DNA of 5,912 nucleotides from contig CAJAFJ010000167.1 in NCBI GenBank assembly GCA_903938955.1, positions 1 through 5,912 of the forward strand, written 5' to 3'. A program made the translations under genes and the position numbers. Position 1 is the first letter of the stretch. Each line of letters opens with the position of its first letter. The DNA comes from an uncultured beta proteobacterium. Its GTDB lineage: Bacteria > Pseudomonadota > Gammaproteobacteria > Burkholderiales > Burkholderiaceae. A model generated the notes under the pieces. The model was given only the letters and a program-made list of their open reading frames with translations, had not been told where the DNA came from and searched no databases. This document shows, piece after piece, positions 4,040 to 5,912 of this stretch.

Positions 4040-5912
4040 ATGATCACATCTCTTTTTAACTGGCGGCGCATGAGTTTGGGGGCCAAACTCACGTTAAGCA
4101 ATTTCTTACTCGTCGCGGCTGTTCTCGCGGTGTTTGTGCTGGCCATCAGCTATTCGGTGTCGCAAACGATTGAGACGCGGGCGACCACCGAAGTGAACGA
4201 AAAAACCAGGATGTTGACCGACCTGATTGACGGCTCGGACAAGGACTTGCGCGTGCGCACCAGCGCCTTGGCCAAGTCGTTCCAGTCCAGCCTCAAAGGT
4301 ACGTTTGAGCTTGACGCCGCCCTGATCGACATCAAAGGCCGGGCCACCCCCACCCTCAAACTTGACAAGAAAACACTGAACCTTGATTTTCAGGCAGTGG
4401 ACCGCTTCACCGAGATGACCGGGGCGGTAGCCACGGTGTTTGCCAAGTCGGGCGACGATTTTGTGCGCGTCACCACCTCGCTTAAGAATGACAAGGCCGA
4501 GCGCGCCATTGGCACCCTGCTGGACCGGGCGCACCCCGGCTACAAGGCCGCGCTGGAGGGCCGCAGCTTCATCGGGCTGGCCACGCTGTTTGGTCGCCAG
4601 TACATGACGCAATACGATCCGATCAAGGACGGCGCTGGCAAAACGGTGGGCCTGAGTTTTGTCGGGCTTGATTTTTCGGACTACCTCACCTCGCTCAAAA
4701 CCGCCATTCGCGGTCTGAAGATGGGCCAGTCGGGCTATTTTTATGTGCTGGACGCCCGCCCGGGGGCCAACTTGGGCGAGCTGGTGGTTCACCCCTCACT
4801 GCAGGGTAAAAACATTCTGGGTTCCAAAGACGCCGATGGGCGCGAGTTCATCAAGGAAATTCTGGACAAAAAAACTGGCGTCATCCGCTACCCGTGGATC
4901 AACAAAGACCTTGGCGAGACCGTGCCGCGTGACAAGGTAGTCGCCTACACCTACCTGAAAAACTGGAACTGGGTGGTCGCGGGTGGCACCTATGTGGACG
5001 AGTTCACGGCTGAAATACACAGTCTGCGAAATACCTATGCGGCGCTGGGGCTGGCGATGGTGGCCTTGATCTCCGGCATTTGGTTGGTCTTGATCCGCCG
5101 TATGGTGACCCAGCCGATGGAGCAGGTTCGCGTGGCCGCTGAAACCATCGCGCAGGGCGACCTGAGCCAGACCCTGAAGACCGAACGGCAAGACGAGATC
5201 GGCCAGCTCATTGGCTCAATGACCAACATGCAGACGGTGCTGGCGAAGTTCCAGGCGGCGCAGGCCGAGATGGCGCGTCAACACGCGTTGGGCATGATTG
5301 ATTACCAGATGCCTGTTCAGTCGCTGCCCGGCAGTTACGGTGACATGGCGCAGGCCAGCAATGCGCTGGTCAAGAGCCACATCAGTGTCATGCTGCAGCT
5401 GGTGGATTTGCTCGAACAGTACGCGCAGGGCAACTTCAAGCAGCAGATGCTGGCCTTGCCCGGCCAGCAGCAGCGCATCACCCAGGTGGCCAACGCCGCC
5501 CGCGGCACCATGGTGGCCTCGCATGAGGCGGCCAGTTTCAACGCCCGGGTCAAATCCGCGCTGGACAACGTCAGCCTGCCGGTGCGCATTGCCGACAATG
5601 ACGGCACCGTGGTCTACATCAACCACGCCTTGCAAGCGACGCTGCGCAAATACCAGGAGGGCTTTCGCAAGCAGATCCCCGGTTTTGATCCAGACCGCAT
5701 CGTCAATGGCAGCGTCGGCGTTTTTTACGCCGACCCGCAAGCCGCGTTGACGCGCCTGCGTAACCTGACCAGCATGGTTCACACGCGGCTTGAGTTGGGG
5801 GGACGTCAATACGACCTCAGCACTTCACCCGTGATTAGCCAGGGCGGTGAACGCATGGGCACCGTGGGTCAATGGGTTGACGTGACCGAGCAGTTGATCG
5901 CTGAGCAACAAA
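4040..5912 (+). CDS. Methyl-accepting chemotaxis protein, N-terminal part (Cache sensor, HAMP, HAMP-like linker, PAS; 3' truncated)
   Basis: The frame is open from ATG 4040 to the window end, 624 codons. It is an inner-membrane chemoreceptor that senses a periplasmic ligand and would signal to CheA/CheW. TM1 is at about residues 20-41 (FLLVAAVLAVFVLAIS). The periplasmic part, about 42-332, has a membrane-distal Cache-like lobe (TEMTGAVATVFAKSGDDFVR to VGLDFSDYL) and a Cache_2 lobe (SGYFYVLDARPG, HPSLQGKNILG, WVVAGGTYVDEF). TM2 is at about 333-353 (ALGLAMVALISGIWLVLI). HAMP follows, about 354-402 (QPMEQVRVAAETIAQGDLS, then DEIGQLIGSM). Next comes a second HAMP-like linker, about 415-490 (IDYQMPVQSLPGSYGDMAQA), of a kind frequent in betaproteobacterial receptors, then a PAS domain, about 500-620 (VRIADNDGTVVYINHAL). 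The methylation helices and signalling hairpin lie beyond the window, so a histidine kinase or cyclase output cannot be excluded; architecture favours an MCP. Ligand is unknown. An in-frame ATG at 3995 has AGGAG only two bases away and would place the palindrome inside the coding region, so 4040 is preferred despite its weak site. Confidence 0.85.
   Translation, partial: MITSLFNWRRMSLGAKLTLSNFLLVAAVLAVFVLAISYSVSQTIETRATTEVNEKTRMLTDLIDGSDKDLRVRTSALAKSFQSSLKGTFELDAALIDIKGRATPTLKLDKKTLNLDFQAVDRFTEMTGAVATVFAKSGDDFVRVTTSLKNDKAERAIGTLLDRAHPGYKAALEGRSFIGLATLFGRQYMTQYDPIKDGAGKTVGLSFVGLDFSDYLTSLKTAIRGLKMGQSGYFYVLDARPGANLGELVVHPSLQGKNILGSKDADGREFIKEILDKKTGVIRYPWINKDLGETVPRDKVVAYTYLKNWNWVVAGGTYVDEFTAEIHSLRNTYAALGLAMVALISGIWLVLIRRMVTQPMEQVRVAAETIAQGDLSQTLKTERQDEIGQLIGSMTNMQTVLAKFQAAQAEMARQHALGMIDYQMPVQSLPGSYGDMAQASNALVKSHISVMLQLVDLLEQYAQGNFKQQMLALPGQQQRITQVANAARGTMVASHEAASFNARVKSALDNVSLPVRIADNDGTVVYINHALQATLRKYQEGFRKQIPGFDPDRIVNGSVGVFYADPQAALTRLRNLTSMVHTRLELGGRQYDLSTSPVISQGGERMGTVGQWVDVTEQLIAEQQ

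Noticed and set aside
4106..4792. Minus-strand open frame of 228 codons, and similar ones at 4796-5191 and 5216-5809
   Set aside because: All are antisense to the chemoreceptor, whose domain order is clear. Their products are low-complexity His/Gln/Arg-rich shadows.

Overview
The window looks like chromosomal DNA of a GC-rich betaproteobacterium. Burkholderiales, and within it a Comamonadaceae member such as Rhodoferax or a relative, is my best guess. This rests on protein style only: a DUF2917 protein, a MocR-type regulator and a chemoreceptor with the linker typical of that group. No phylogenetic marker is present. I see no mobile element, tRNA, rRNA or CRISPR array, and coding density is high.

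Layout. (1) Bases 1-340, plus strand: the 3' end of a tungstate-binding ABC transporter protein (TupA), cut by the window start. (2) Bases 356-1936, minus strand: a predicted exported outer-membrane beta-barrel protein of 526 residues, convergent with tupA across 15 bases. It is built from three diverged copies of one module of about 140 residues, each with a glycine-rich signature. I do not recognise a named family. Its best start is a TTG with a good ribosome binding site, 147 bases inside the longest open frame. (3) Bases 2080-3546, minus strand: a MocR-family regulator, a GntR-type winged helix fused to a fold-type I PLP aminotransferase domain with its key residues intact. (4) Bases 3547-3662: a divergent intergenic region with two sets of short direct repeats, a plausible operator for the MocR protein. 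(5) Bases 3663-3965, plus strand: a small DUF2917 protein. (6) Bases 3966-4039: a gap with a perfect 8+1+8 palindrome next to a TATAAA box. (7) Bases 4040-5912, plus strand: the N-terminal 624 residues of a transmembrane chemoreceptor (two Cache-like lobes, HAMP, a second HAMP-like linker, PAS). It runs off the window before any signalling domain.

How the genes may work together. The clearest functional unit is the divergent MocR/DUF2917 pair around a shared repeat-bearing region, where the regulator probably controls itself and its neighbour. The outer-membrane gene lies 143 bases downstream of the MocR gene on the same strand, so it could be co-transcribed with it or have its own promoter. 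TupA and the chemoreceptor look functionally independent. The least ordinary item is the triplicated outer-membrane protein. Nothing here amounts to a clearly new multi-gene system.
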